Source: Collinsella aerofaciens (lineage in GTDB: Bacteria; Actinomycetota; Coriobacteriia; Coriobacteriales; Coriobacteriaceae). Taken from it: a DNA stretch of 12,755 nt. A program made the translations under genes and the position numbers. The stretch spans positions 1-12,755 of the forward strand of contig NZ_JAQLEM010000020.1 of NCBI RefSeq assembly GCF_028209885.1. Direction: 5' to 3'. Numbering within the stretch: the first letter of the stretch is position 1; each line of letters opens with the position of its first letter. The notes below the pieces were generated by a model. That model worked only from the letters and a program-made list of their open reading frames with translations. It did no database searches and had not been told where the DNA came from. Positions 6,224 through 12,755 of the stretch are shown here, piece after piece.

Positions 6224-6409
6224 ATGCCCCTGGACACAGTGAGTGCTATTGTTTTATTGGTTATTGTGTCCTTAACCGCTTATTCGATATCAACTGACAT
6301 GCAGTCTAATTATGTTGGTTGTTATCTTTATTTTGTCGTTATTAGGTGCTCTTGCGCTAAGGCTGATGGAGCTGATTTTTATGGCATATCCTCCGAAACG
6401 TCCAAATAG
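6224..6409 (+). CDS. Small one-TM protein, possibly frameshifted
   Basis: A 61-codon ORF. Residues 6-22 (VSAIVLLVIVSLTAYSI) form a membrane helix. From about codon 30 its residues look random, while the +1 frame over 6312-6380 encodes a second hydrophobic stretch (LVVIFILSLLGALALRL) that runs into the DUF4365 gene frame. A single frameshift near 6305-6312 could therefore have split a two-helix membrane protein. The ORF overlaps the DUF4365 start at 6381 by 29 bp, so the two may be translationally coupled. Not recognised as a known family. Confidence 0.35.
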   Translation: MPLDTVSAIVLLVIVSLTAYSISTDMQSNYVGCYLYFVVIRCSCAKADGADFYGISSETSK

Positions 6410-7238
6410 CCACATAATTGATACAGAGGCATGCTCTTTCGTCACCTCCCTTATGCCTTCTGAAAACTGGGTTGTTCGAGACTTAACAGAACGTGATTTT
6501 GGAATCGATAAAATTTTTGAGCGCTTTGAAAACGGATTCGCTACTGGTGAATTAATGGCAATTCAGGTGAAGGGAACAAACAAGCCACTCGAAGATAAAC
6601 CTGAAATTCCATTTTCCATTGATACGAAGACGCTTTTATACGCTGAAATGTTTGCAATACCTTTTCTTTTAATTAGATGTTCTTTAGCGGATGATGGAGC
6701 GTGCTATTTTGTCTGGTTGCAAGAGTATATTCGTGTTCGATTGAATTTCGATAATTCGTCTTGGCGAAAGCAAAGGTCAAATACTATTTTAATTCCAACT
6801 TCTAATAGATTGGGCGATACCTCTGCTGAAAGTCGGTTAATCCATATCTCTCGGTTTCCAAAAATGAAAGAGTCATGGATCAAATATTATATAAATACAT
6901 GTGATTTAGCGTATCGACTTCCGAATTATATTGAGGATGATACCGTCACATTAGATTTCGCAATACAATACGTTTTGCCTGTTCTTGATAGCCTTGAGAA
7001 GGCTAATAACATGCTTGGTTTAATTTCCAACCACTTTGTCGCTACTAAATTGAGCCAAGCTATTGAGCTTGGAAAACGTATATGCGACAAAGAGTTTGAA
7101 AGCGAATTAACTGATTCGTTTTTTAAATTCGTTTGCCTGTGTTCTGATGTACGCAAATCTATAGATGTGCTATCACTTAGATTCGATGTCGATCATATGA
7201 GGTTTTTATATGAGTCCGAAGGCATGGCGGAGTATTAG
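6381..7238 (+). CDS. DUF4365 family protein, PD-(D/E)XK nuclease-like
   Basis: 285 residues from ATG 6381, which has GGAG at 6368-6371, 9 nt upstream. An in-frame ATG at 6312 would add 23 hydrophobic residues but lacks a ribosome binding site, and family members usually start close to the PKRPNSHIIDTEA-type segment, so 6381 is preferred. The DUF4365 core is at 8-115: Glu16 in DTEA, Asp43 in DFGIDKIF, and the strand ELMAIQVKGT with Gln62 and Lys64. This is the E...D...(E/Q)xK layout of PD-(D/E)XK nucleases; catalysis is inferred. The strand FAIPFLLIRC and the YFVWLQEYI motif complete the domain. The C-terminal half (about 150-285) is helical and unrecognised. DUF4365 is common next to other accessory and defence genes. 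The gene is AT-rich and follows the HEPN-like gene after 685 bp of scrambled DNA. Confidence 0.7.
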   Translation: MAYPPKRPNSHIIDTEACSFVTSLMPSENWVVRDLTERDFGIDKIFERFENGFATGELMAIQVKGTNKPLEDKPEIPFSIDTKTLLYAEMFAIPFLLIRCSLADDGACYFVWLQEYIRVRLNFDNSSWRKQRSNTILIPTSNRLGDTSAESRLIHISRFPKMKESWIKYYINTCDLAYRLPNYIEDDTVTLDFAIQYVLPVLDSLEKANNMLGLISNHFVATKLSQAIELGKRICDKEFESELTDSFFKFVCLCSDVRKSIDVLSLRFDVDHMRFLYESEGMAEY

Positions 7239-7252
7239 TGCTCTCTTTTTTT
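7230..7252 (+). terminator. Weak terminator after the DUF4365 gene
   Basis: GAGTA (7230-7234) pairs with TGCTC (7239-7243, one G-T pair) around TTAG, followed by TCTTTTTTT. The stem overlaps the stop codon and is short, but the T tract is good. Confidence 0.35.
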
Positions 7253-7464
7253 CTGCGGGTTGAATGTAATGCGGGATTTCTTGTCGGATACTTTAATCTA
7301 CTGCTTATCTTCAAGAAAGACCTGAAAGGTATTTTGTTTGACTACGTTTGTGCCTAAGTTGCTTTGAAAGCATGGATTTTAGAGAATAATCCCCGAGCCT
7401 TGCTCCGTGTGGCGGCACGTAAAAGTTGTACTGTGCTTGGGCAGGTAAAAGTCCAAGACGATTA

Positions 7465-7577
7465 GATATCCGAGAGGATATCGAGCCCGCGTCGGGGAGA
7501 TAAGGTGAGTCCGCGCCGGGGACTTTAATTCCGGCGGCAATTAGGTTTCCGAAAGGATGCCGTGGCTGGCAGCCAGC
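7465..7577 (+). ncRNA. Cluster of hairpins, two with GNRA tetraloops; candidate structured RNA
   Basis: Hairpin 1: GATATCC (7465-7471), loop GAGA, GGATATC (7476-7482), a perfect 7-bp stem. Hairpin 2: CGCCGG (7514-7519) with CCGGCG (7531-7536). Hairpin 3: GGTTTCC (7544-7550), loop GAAA, GGATGCC (7555-7561), paired with one mismatch and one G-T. Hairpin 4: GCTGG (7565-7569) with CCAGC (7573-7577). Hairpins 1 and 3 share the surrounding ATTAG..T.TCCGA.AGGAT..CG pattern (18 of 23 bases) but differ at paired positions, which suggests structure is what was kept. No known riboswitch class was recognised. Orientation is assumed from the downstream gene. Confidence 0.35.
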
Positions 7578-7588
7578 AGAAAACCGCT

Positions 7589-7634
7589 CTACACACTCCT
7601 TCCGCGTGCCGCCTGCTCAAACGATTTGCGCCGA
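7589..7634. repeat. Diverged repeat, copy 2 (partner 721-765)
   Basis: Matches 34 of 42 aligned bases with the copy near 721, on the same strand. It lies inside a potential larger stem (7581-7586 with 7645-7650). The first copy does not have this flanking stem. Confidence 0.5.
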
Positions 7635-7748
7635 AAAGGATATCCGGTTTGTGCCATAAGACGTTGCTGTCGACAATGCACGGGACGGCAAGGACGTGGC
7701 GGCTCTCATCAAATTGCAGTCACAAAGATACCTTTTATCGATTTCCTG

Positions 7749-7777
7749 TTGAAAAACTAAATTGATAGTCTGAGAAT
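7749..7777 (+). promoter_or_regulatory. Candidate promoter for the first wall-binding protein
   Basis: TTGAAA (7749-7754) and GAGAAT (7772-7777) are 17 bp apart and lie 40 bp before the ATG at 7817. The -35 matches 5 of 6 bases and the -10 matches 4 of 6. The ribosome binding site GAAAGGA is at 7804-7810. Confidence 0.35.
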
Positions 7778-7816
7778 AACTTAAGAGAGCCTTAAATCTC
7801 GGAGAAAGGATGTCGT

Positions 7817-9127
7817 ATGAATAACCTTCGAGAAAGATGGCGAGGACTAACAGCGCTGGGAGTTGCTGTATTTGCCGCCGCCTGCATGACGGTTGCCCCG
7901 GCGCCCTCATTTGCTGATATTGATTCTCTCGTTGGTCTTCAATATATTGATCATAGCGAGTCTCGCAATTTGACAGGTTTCTCTGTTTCTCGTCCTGCTG
8001 GAACGTATTATTTCGACAACGATGGCTCGATGCAGACCGGACTCGTTCGGTGCGAGGACGGCAACCTTCGCTATTTCGATCCCGAGACTGGCGTCATGGT
8101 CACGAACCAGTGGTATAACGATTACGAAGCCGTTTGGTACTATTTTGGCGCTGACGGGACCGCGGTGTCGAACTGGCAGCTTATCGGCGGGGATTGGTAC
8201 TACTTCTATCCCGAAAACCACGATATGGCATACGGCCGAGTTCAGATTGATGGCAAAAACTACTTCCTGAACACCCCTGGCGCCAATGCTGATGGCCGCA
8301 TGCAGCATAGTGGCTGGATTTATGACTCCATCTATGGAAAGTGGCTCTATGCGACTTCCAGCGGCGAGCTGTTGACCGGTTGGCATAATATCGGTGGAAC
8401 TTGGTACTATTTCAATGAGTACGGTGTCATGCTAACTGGCTGGATCAACGATTCGGGCACCTGGTACTACGCCAACGCCTCCGGCGCGATGGCCACTGGC
8501 TGGCTCAACATCGGCGGTACGTGGTTCTATCTCGACGGCTCGGGCGCCATGGTTGCTAACGGCTGGCGCAGCCTGGGCGGCTCTTGGTACTGGTTCAGCG
8601 ACTCCGGCGCGATGGCTACCGGCTGGTTCCAGGTGGGTGACTCTTGGTACTACGCCAACGCCTCCGGCGCTATGGCCACTGGCTGGCTCAACATCGGCGG
8701 TGCGTGGTTCTATCTCGACGGCTCGGGCGCCATGGTCGCTAACGGCTGGCGCAGCCTGGGTGGCTCTTGGTACTGGTTCGACGATTCCGGTGCGATGGCC
8801 ACCGGCTGGCGTCAGGTCGGCGGCGCCTGGTACTACTTTAGCGGTTCCGGCGCTATGGCCCACGACGCCTGGGTCGGCGACTACTACCTCCAGTCTTCCG
8901 GCGCCATGGCTACGAATGCCTGGGTTGGCTCCTACTATGTCGGCGAGGACGGCAAGTGGATTCCGGACTACGGTTTAGTTTGGTATAAGAGCGGTAGCGA
9001 TGTTTACCATACGCATAAGTGTCGTACCGTTGGCAAGGACGCAAAGGGCTATTCGCAGATCTCTATCCAGGAGGCCCGGAGGCGCGGTGCTTTACGAGAG
9101 TGCAAGAACTGCCAACAAATTGGCTAA
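7817..9127 (+). CDS. Secreted wall-binding repeat protein with C-terminal Cys/His ribbon
   Basis: 436 residues. The signal peptide is residues 1-33: basic NNLRERWR, a hydrophobic core, and cleavage after PSFA. From about 62 to 378 come some 15 aromatic repeats of about 20 residues (GTWYYF..SGAMATGW type), the CW_binding_1/19-like choline- or glucan-binding fold that holds proteins on the cell wall. The tail (388-436) reads VWYKSGSDVYHTHKCRTVGK, then ISIQEARRRGALRECKNC. Its His398, His400, Cys402, Cys429 and Cys432 resemble the small YHxxxCxxL...eAxxxGyxPCxxC ribbon found at the end of many extracellular proteins and nucleases, and could bind zinc. No enzyme domain is present, so the protein may be an adhesin or scaffold. 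The ATG has GAAAGGA 6 nt upstream. The repeats are GC-rich and contain a 183-bp tandem DNA duplication. Confidence 0.8.
   Translation: MNNLRERWRGLTALGVAVFAAACMTVAPAPSFADIDSLVGLQYIDHSESRNLTGFSVSRPAGTYYFDNDGSMQTGLVRCEDGNLRYFDPETGVMVTNQWYNDYEAVWYYFGADGTAVSNWQLIGGDWYYFYPENHDMAYGRVQIDGKNYFLNTPGANADGRMQHSGWIYDSIYGKWLYATSSGELLTGWHNIGGTWYYFNEYGVMLTGWINDSGTWYYANASGAMATGWLNIGGTWFYLDGSGAMVANGWRSLGGSWYWFSDSGAMATGWFQVGDSWYYANASGAMATGWLNIGGAWFYLDGSGAMVANGWRSLGGSWYWFDDSGAMATGWRQVGGAWYYFSGSGAMAHDAWVGDYYLQSSGAMATNAWVGSYYVGEDGKWIPDYGLVWYKSGSDVYHTHKCRTVGKDAKGYSQISIQEARRRGALRECKNCQQIG
8462..8827 (+). repeat. 183-bp tandem duplication inside the wall-binding repeats
   Basis: TGGTACTACGCCAACGCC starts at 8462 and again at 8645, 183 bp (61 codons, three protein repeats) later. 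The following roughly 150 bp are nearly identical, through TGGCTCAACATCGGCGG and GGCTGGCGCAGCCTGGG. Near identity at silent positions indicates a recent duplication or gene conversion. Confidence 0.75.
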
Positions 9128-9154
9128 CGCATTATTGAGCTAGTTTTGATTGAG

Positions 9155-9180
9155 GCCCCGTTGCCCTGAGGTGACGGGGT
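9155..9180. terminator. Hairpin between the first and second wall-protein genes
   Basis: GCCCCGT (9155-9161) pairs with ACGGGGT (9174-9180, one G-T pair) around a 12-nt loop. No T tract follows, so it may weaken rather than stop read-through into the next gene, whose start is only 28 bp further on. Confidence 0.35.
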
Positions 9181-9207
9181 CGCTGCGTGATTGGATACCG
9201 TGCTGCT

Positions 9208-11418
9208 ATGAAGAAATGCTCATTCGGGGTGTTGGTCTTTTCGGGCCTTGTTTCTTTGGGACTCCTTTTGGGTTCGCCCTCGATGTTATACGCCCTTGAT
9301 TCGAATAACACTGACGAAGGTCCCGCATCTAACGTTGCTATTGCTTCTGTCGAGTCAGGCGTTGATGCTCAGCGCGAATCGACCTTCGCTGTCGAGCAGA
9401 ACTCTCAGGTTGATAATGAGACCCCTTCTGAGGTTTCGAATCAAATTGTTTGGCATCAGGGGTGGATATCACCCGAAGAAGGGGCTGGTTATTGGCGTTG
9501 GGGCTTGTCCGACGGAACAATCGCTGTTTCTTCTTGGAGACACATAAACGGTAGCTGGTACTGGTTCGACGACGAAGGTCGAATGGCTCAGGATGGATTG
9601 GTTCAAGTCGGGGGTGCAACTTATGGATTCTCCTCTTCGGGTGCAATGCGTGTCGGTTGGTACCTAGATTCTACAGGCCCCACTTCTGCTTGGCGTTATT
9701 TCTCCGGTTCTGGCGCCATGGCAAAAGGCTGGCTTTCAGACGGCAGCAACTGGTATTGGCTGGATGATGAGGGCAAGATGGTCCACGATACAATGCTGCA
9801 GATCGGGGAAGCCACGTATGGATTCTCCTCTTCTGGCGCAATGCTTATCGGATGGCACCTTGATGCTTCCGTCTGGCATTATTTCTCCGGCTCTGGTGCC
9901 ATGGTGAAAGGCTGGCTCTCGGATGGGGGTCGTTGGTACTGGCTTGATCCTGCAGACGGTTCTATGGCCACCGGGTTGAAAGAATGTAATGGCACTTCTT
10001 ATAGCTTTAACAGCTCAGGGGCCATGCTCTCCTCCCAGTGGGCTCTTATTGACAACAACTGGTATTACGCTGACTCCAACGGCTTACTGCATGGAGGCTG
10101 GTTACTTCTAGGGAATTCTTGGTATTACCTGGATCCAGGAAGCCATATTATGCTCACGGGCTTTATGCAAGTGGAGTCGTCCACCTATTTCCTTACGAGT
10201 TCAGGCGCCATGGCAACAGGCTGGGCACTTGTTGATGGTACTTGGTATTACGCCGCATCAAATGGAGCTATTCAACGAGGACGATGGATAAAGTTCGGAA
10301 GCGCCTGGTATTATCTTGATGATGTATCCGGCGCAATGTGTACTGGTGAATTCGCGGTAGGAAACACGCGCTATTTTTCTTATGATTCCGGTGCGATGGC
10401 ATCTTCGTGCTGGATTAACTTGAGCGACGGTATGGCATGGGCGAATTCGTCTGGAGCACTGAGCGAGCCGTTGCCTACTTCATCTGATGGATCTCCCGTA
10501 GTCGCTGATCGTGCTGACTCGTCTTCATTGCCAGGTGTGATTCATATTGGAGACGCGGTTTTCTATGCGGATGCAAACGGTGCCGTCAATGTAGCATCTG
10601 GTTGGATTATGTCGAAAGACGCTTCTGACGAAAGCGGCAATACTTGGTATTACGCATCTTCCAATGGTGTCCTTAAGTCTGGTTGGCAATATGTTAACGG
10701 TGCGTGGTATTGGATGGATCCTTCCACCTACAAGATGAAGACCGGATGGCTCAATGACCGCGGCACGTGGTACTGGCTTCAGCCTTCGGGCGCTATGTTT
10801 GCTAACGGGTGGCTGAAAATCGATGGCGTCGACTACTACTTCAATGCAAGTGGTGCATGGTTGAATACGTCTGGTTCTGTTTTGGGGGTTAATAGGTCCA
10901 GCCTGGTCAATTGGCTTATGAGCCACGAAAACGATGGCTATTACCGTGGAACACCCTACGATACGCATCTTAGCCAAGAAACATGCATGTATCCAAAGGG
11001 TGATCCTCGTTGGGATGGGTATACCGGTATGAACTGCGGCGGATTTGTATCGCATGCGTATATGAAAGCGGGCGGTAATTTAGCTCCCATTGCCGCCGAG
11101 CAGAGCCATTCCCCTTGGAGTGGAGGTCCCGGAAGGGGCGGCTGCGTTAACGCTTATCGTTGGTACGGCTACGCTATCGATACGTGCGCGAACGTGACTT
11201 ATTTCAACTCTATTGATGAGTTGTTGCGCAGTGGCTTGGCTCGTAAGGGGGACATTGTGTTCTTCAATCCTTACAACCCATATGCCGACGATAGCCACAT
11301 TGGCTTTTTCTGGGGCAATTCGCCGAGCGAAAATTTGTTCTGGCATAGTGATGGTTATGGAAACCGCATCTCCGGTTTGACCGCTTTGGGTCCATCGAAA
11401 GTAATATTGATTCGTTAG
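9208..11418 (+). CDS. Secreted NlpC/P60-like cysteine peptidase with wall-binding repeats
   Basis: 736 residues from ATG 9208. The signal peptide MKKCSFGVLVFSGLVSLGLL ends at about residue 29 (LYA). A GTG at 9187 in frame would add MIGYRAA; neither start has a strong ribosome binding site, and MKK at the N-terminus favours 9208. A Ser/Asp/Glu-rich linker (30-80) is followed by more than 20 aromatic wall-binding repeats (about 85-555). The C-terminal domain (about 558-736) is NlpC/P60-like: Cys610 in MNCGGFVSHAY, the strand KGDIVFF, and His697 in DSHIGFFWG. Such enzymes cut peptide bonds in peptidoglycan stems; the exact bond is not deducible. It acts outside the membrane at the wall. A broken relative of the catalytic domain lies at 2652-2810. 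The terminator at 11430 ends the unit. Confidence 0.85.
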   Translation: MKKCSFGVLVFSGLVSLGLLLGSPSMLYALDSNNTDEGPASNVAIASVESGVDAQRESTFAVEQNSQVDNETPSEVSNQIVWHQGWISPEEGAGYWRWGLSDGTIAVSSWRHINGSWYWFDDEGRMAQDGLVQVGGATYGFSSSGAMRVGWYLDSTGPTSAWRYFSGSGAMAKGWLSDGSNWYWLDDEGKMVHDTMLQIGEATYGFSSSGAMLIGWHLDASVWHYFSGSGAMVKGWLSDGGRWYWLDPADGSMATGLKECNGTSYSFNSSGAMLSSQWALIDNNWYYADSNGLLHGGWLLLGNSWYYLDPGSHIMLTGFMQVESSTYFLTSSGAMATGWALVDGTWYYAASNGAIQRGRWIKFGSAWYYLDDVSGAMCTGEFAVGNTRYFSYDSGAMASSCWINLSDGMAWANSSGALSEPLPTSSDGSPVVADRADSSSLPGVIHIGDAVFYADANGAVNVASGWIMSKDASDESGNTWYYASSNGVLKSGWQYVNGAWYWMDPSTYKMKTGWLNDRGTWYWLQPSGAMFANGWLKIDGVDYYFNASGAWLNTSGSVLGVNRSSLVNWLMSHENDGYYRGTPYDTHLSQETCMYPKGDPRWDGYTGMNCGGFVSHAYMKAGGNLAPIAAEQSHSPWSGGPGRGGCVNAYRWYGYAIDTCANVTYFNSIDELLRSGLARKGDIVFFNPYNPYADDSHIGFFWGNSPSENLFWHSDGYGNRISGLTALGPSKVILIR

Positions 11419-11429
11419 AATTCTGAGTT

Positions 11430-11460
11430 GTAGGGGACTCTCTGGGTCCCCTACCTTTTT
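11430..11460 (+). terminator. Rho-independent terminator of the hydrolase gene
   Basis: GTAGGGGAC (11430-11438) pairs perfectly with GTCCCCTAC (11446-11454) around a 7-nt loop, followed by CTTTTT. It lies 12 bp after the stop codon. Confidence 0.9.
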
Positions 11461-11686
11461 GACATCTAGTTTGAAAGTTTATTTGAAGTCGGTATTCTTG
11501 GGGGGGGGGTAAGAGTAGGGACTAGGAGTCCTTGGTTTCACCCTGCTGGGAAGTTCTTGTTTACATTGTGGTATTGCGTGCAGTTATTTGTCGTCCTAGA
11601 TGGCATCTTGTCCAGTTGGATGTTCGGAAATCTTTCACAGCCATGCTGTAAGCTAAACGCAAACAAGAACGAATGACGAGGTTTAC
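11461..11686. promoter_or_regulatory. Upstream region of the GH25 gene with a G10 tract
   Basis: A run of ten G occupies 11500-11509. A small hairpin, GGACT (11519-11523) with AGTCC (11527-11531), follows. No promoter with both good hexamers was found. The ribosome binding site GAGG (11678-11681) is 5 nt before the ATG at 11687. Confidence 0.45.
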
Positions 11687-12755
11687 ATGAGCAAACATCT
11701 TAAGTTATTTTCGGCATTGTTGGTGCTGATGGTCCTTGCGCCCATTTCTGTGTTTGTTTTCCCCTCGAACGCGGAAGCTGCGCGGTCCCTAGTTGAGAAT
11801 TCCTGGCGTTATGAGGATGGGCAATTGGTCGCAGAGGATGCTTCTTCCGAAGAAGATGGAATAGCCTTATTGTCCATGGACATTCTTCCCGATGGGGCTA
11901 CGGCGCAGGGCATCGATGTCAGTGAGCATCAAGGACGTATTGACTGGAATGCTGTTAAGGCTTCTGGTATCGATTTCGCTATTCTGCGTGTTGGATTTGG
12001 CGCTCCATCTTGGGGCGGTCGAGTTGACTATCAATTTAATCGAAATATTTCTGAGTGCGAGCGACTCGGAATTCCCTACGGCGTCTATATCTATTCATAT
12101 GCTTTTGATAATCAGCAGGCAGCCGATGAGGCATCAATGGTGATCAATTGCCTTTCTGGACATAATCCAAGATTGCCGGTGTATTACGATCTTGAGGATA
12201 ACTCGATAATTGCAAATGGACGTCAAACCGGAATTGCATCGAGGGCGCAGGTTTTTTGTAATAGGATTTCTGCCGCAGGATATGAGCCTGGTATTTATGC
12301 AAATTTAAATTGGTTTAACAACATTTTGACTGACTCTGTATTTAAGAGTAGCTCTTGGGATCATTGGATTGCTCAATATAACTCGCAATGTGACTATACC
12401 GGCAATTACAGTTTTTGGCAGTATAAGAGCAACGGAAAAGTCCCTGGAATCAACGGCAACGTTGATATGAACTACGCGTATGTTGATGTCTCCCTTTATC
12501 ATTGGCAACTAATTGACAGCACCTGGTATTATGCAGCCTCCAACGGCAAGGCGTATGCCGGATGGTTGTTTCAGAGCGGCACGTGGTACTGGCTCGAGCC
12601 CGACGCGGGCGGTGCCATGGCAACCGGCCTTCACGAGTGCAACGGCTCCCTGTACTGGTTTAATTCGTCCGGCGCCATGGCGACCGGGTGGGTCCTCGAC
12701 GGCGGGACCTGGTACTACGCGACTGGCTCCGGCGCGCTGGCGCGCGGCCCCGTAT
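11687..12755 (+). CDS. Secreted GH25 lysozyme with C-terminal wall-binding repeats (partial)
   Basis: An open frame of 356 codons running off the right edge. The signal peptide is residues 1-31 (MSKHLKLFSALLVLMVLAPI, cleavage near SNAEA). After a short acidic linker, the GH25 catalytic domain spans about 74-265: GIDVSEHQGRIDW (75-87, Asp77), FAILRVGFG, YGVYIYSYAF, then the acidic pair in YYDLED (Asp168, Glu170), and DHWIAQY and FWQYKSNG toward the end, closing with GNVDMNYAYVD. This family cleaves the N-acetylmuramic acid to N-acetylglucosamine bond of peptidoglycan. Wall-binding repeats start at about 272 (YHWQLIDSTWYYAASNGKAY) and continue to the edge; their GC rises sharply after 12580. 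WYWLEPDAGGAMATGLHECN closely matches a repeat of the preceding hydrolase (WYWLDPADGSMATGLKECN). The separate upstream terminator implies its own promoter. The domain order (enzyme first, repeats last) is the reverse of the preceding gene. Confidence 0.88.
   Translation, partial: MSKHLKLFSALLVLMVLAPISVFVFPSNAEAARSLVENSWRYEDGQLVAEDASSEEDGIALLSMDILPDGATAQGIDVSEHQGRIDWNAVKASGIDFAILRVGFGAPSWGGRVDYQFNRNISECERLGIPYGVYIYSYAFDNQQAADEASMVINCLSGHNPRLPVYYDLEDNSIIANGRQTGIASRAQVFCNRISAAGYEPGIYANLNWFNNILTDSVFKSSSWDHWIAQYNSQCDYTGNYSFWQYKSNGKVPGINGNVDMNYAYVDVSLYHWQLIDSTWYYAASNGKAYAGWLFQSGTWYWLEPDAGGAMATGLHECNGSLYWFNSSGAMATGWVLDGGTWYYATGSGALARGPV

Larger units (their letters stand above)
7253..7816. other. 564-bp non-coding region upstream of the wall-protein cluster
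   Basis: No supported gene; two overlapping 67-codon ORFs at 7557-7765 lack good ribosome binding sites. The region holds a hairpin cluster (7465-7577), the second copy of a diverged repeat (7589-7634), and a promoter candidate with a ribosome binding site for the gene at 7817. AAACCG (7581-7586) can pair with CGGTTT (7645-7650), enclosing the repeat. Confidence 0.45.

Noticed and set aside
7557..7765. Two overlapping 67-codon ORFs before the wall-protein cluster
   Set aside because: No ribosome binding sites, no recognisable residues, and they overlap hairpins and the diverged repeat.
8432..8863. Minus-strand ORF of 143 codons
   Set aside because: It is the reverse shadow of the GC-rich wall-binding repeats and shows the same periodicity.
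10525..11055. Minus-strand ORF of 176 codons
   Set aside because: It is antisense to the repeats and peptidase domain of the hydrolase, with no start signals.

Overview
The window looks like chromosomal DNA of a Gram-positive, moderate-GC gut actinobacterium, most likely of class Coriobacteriia (Collinsella-like). That is an inference from style: three adjacent secreted proteins built from dense aromatic wall-binding repeats (GTWYYF...SGAMATGW type), a glycosyltransferase remnant ending TPYAELYHYE, and an IS1595-type transposase remnant. No rRNA, tRNA or housekeeping gene is present to confirm it.

Left part (1-3600), a graveyard with two intact genes. A stand-alone PBECR4-like protein (86-694) follows a perfect hairpin. 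A frameshifted 3' end of a family 2 glycosyltransferase comes next (about 1060-1336). An intact AAA-type ATPase with a C-terminal winged-helix-like region (1547-2650) is preceded by helically phased TATA motifs. Directly at its stop codon begins a broken C-terminal piece of an NlpC/P60-type wall hydrolase (about 2652-2810) that resembles the intact hydrolase found 8 kb downstream. Then comes an exact 29-bp-period array of small palindromes (2861-3026) and a dead IS1595-family transposase on the minus strand (3134-3502).

Middle part (3560-7240), AT-rich accessory genes. A DUF2971 protein (3930-4910), a WW/VKH-motif protein of HEPN-like appearance (5054-5695) and a DUF4365 protein with a PD-(D/E)XK nuclease-like motif set (6381-7238) share strand, base composition and wide spacing. 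These families are often seen in phage- or defence-associated islands, so this could be defensive cargo, but nothing proves a joint system. Between them lie GC-richer, apparently scrambled segments, including a minus-strand ORF (5779-6099) and a tiny membrane-protein ORF with a strong ribosome binding site (6224-6409).

Right part (7240-12755), cell-wall proteins. A 578-bp non-coding stretch with several hairpins, two carrying GNRA tetraloops, precedes three consecutive plus-strand secreted proteins. Each combines wall-binding repeats with a different effector: a C-terminal Cys/His ribbon (7817-9127), a C-terminal NlpC/P60-like peptidase (9208-11418, ending in a strong terminator) and an N-terminal GH25 lysozyme running off the window (11687 onward). 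Together they look like a locus for binding and remodelling peptidoglycan, in which shared repeats may allow exchange of effector domains.
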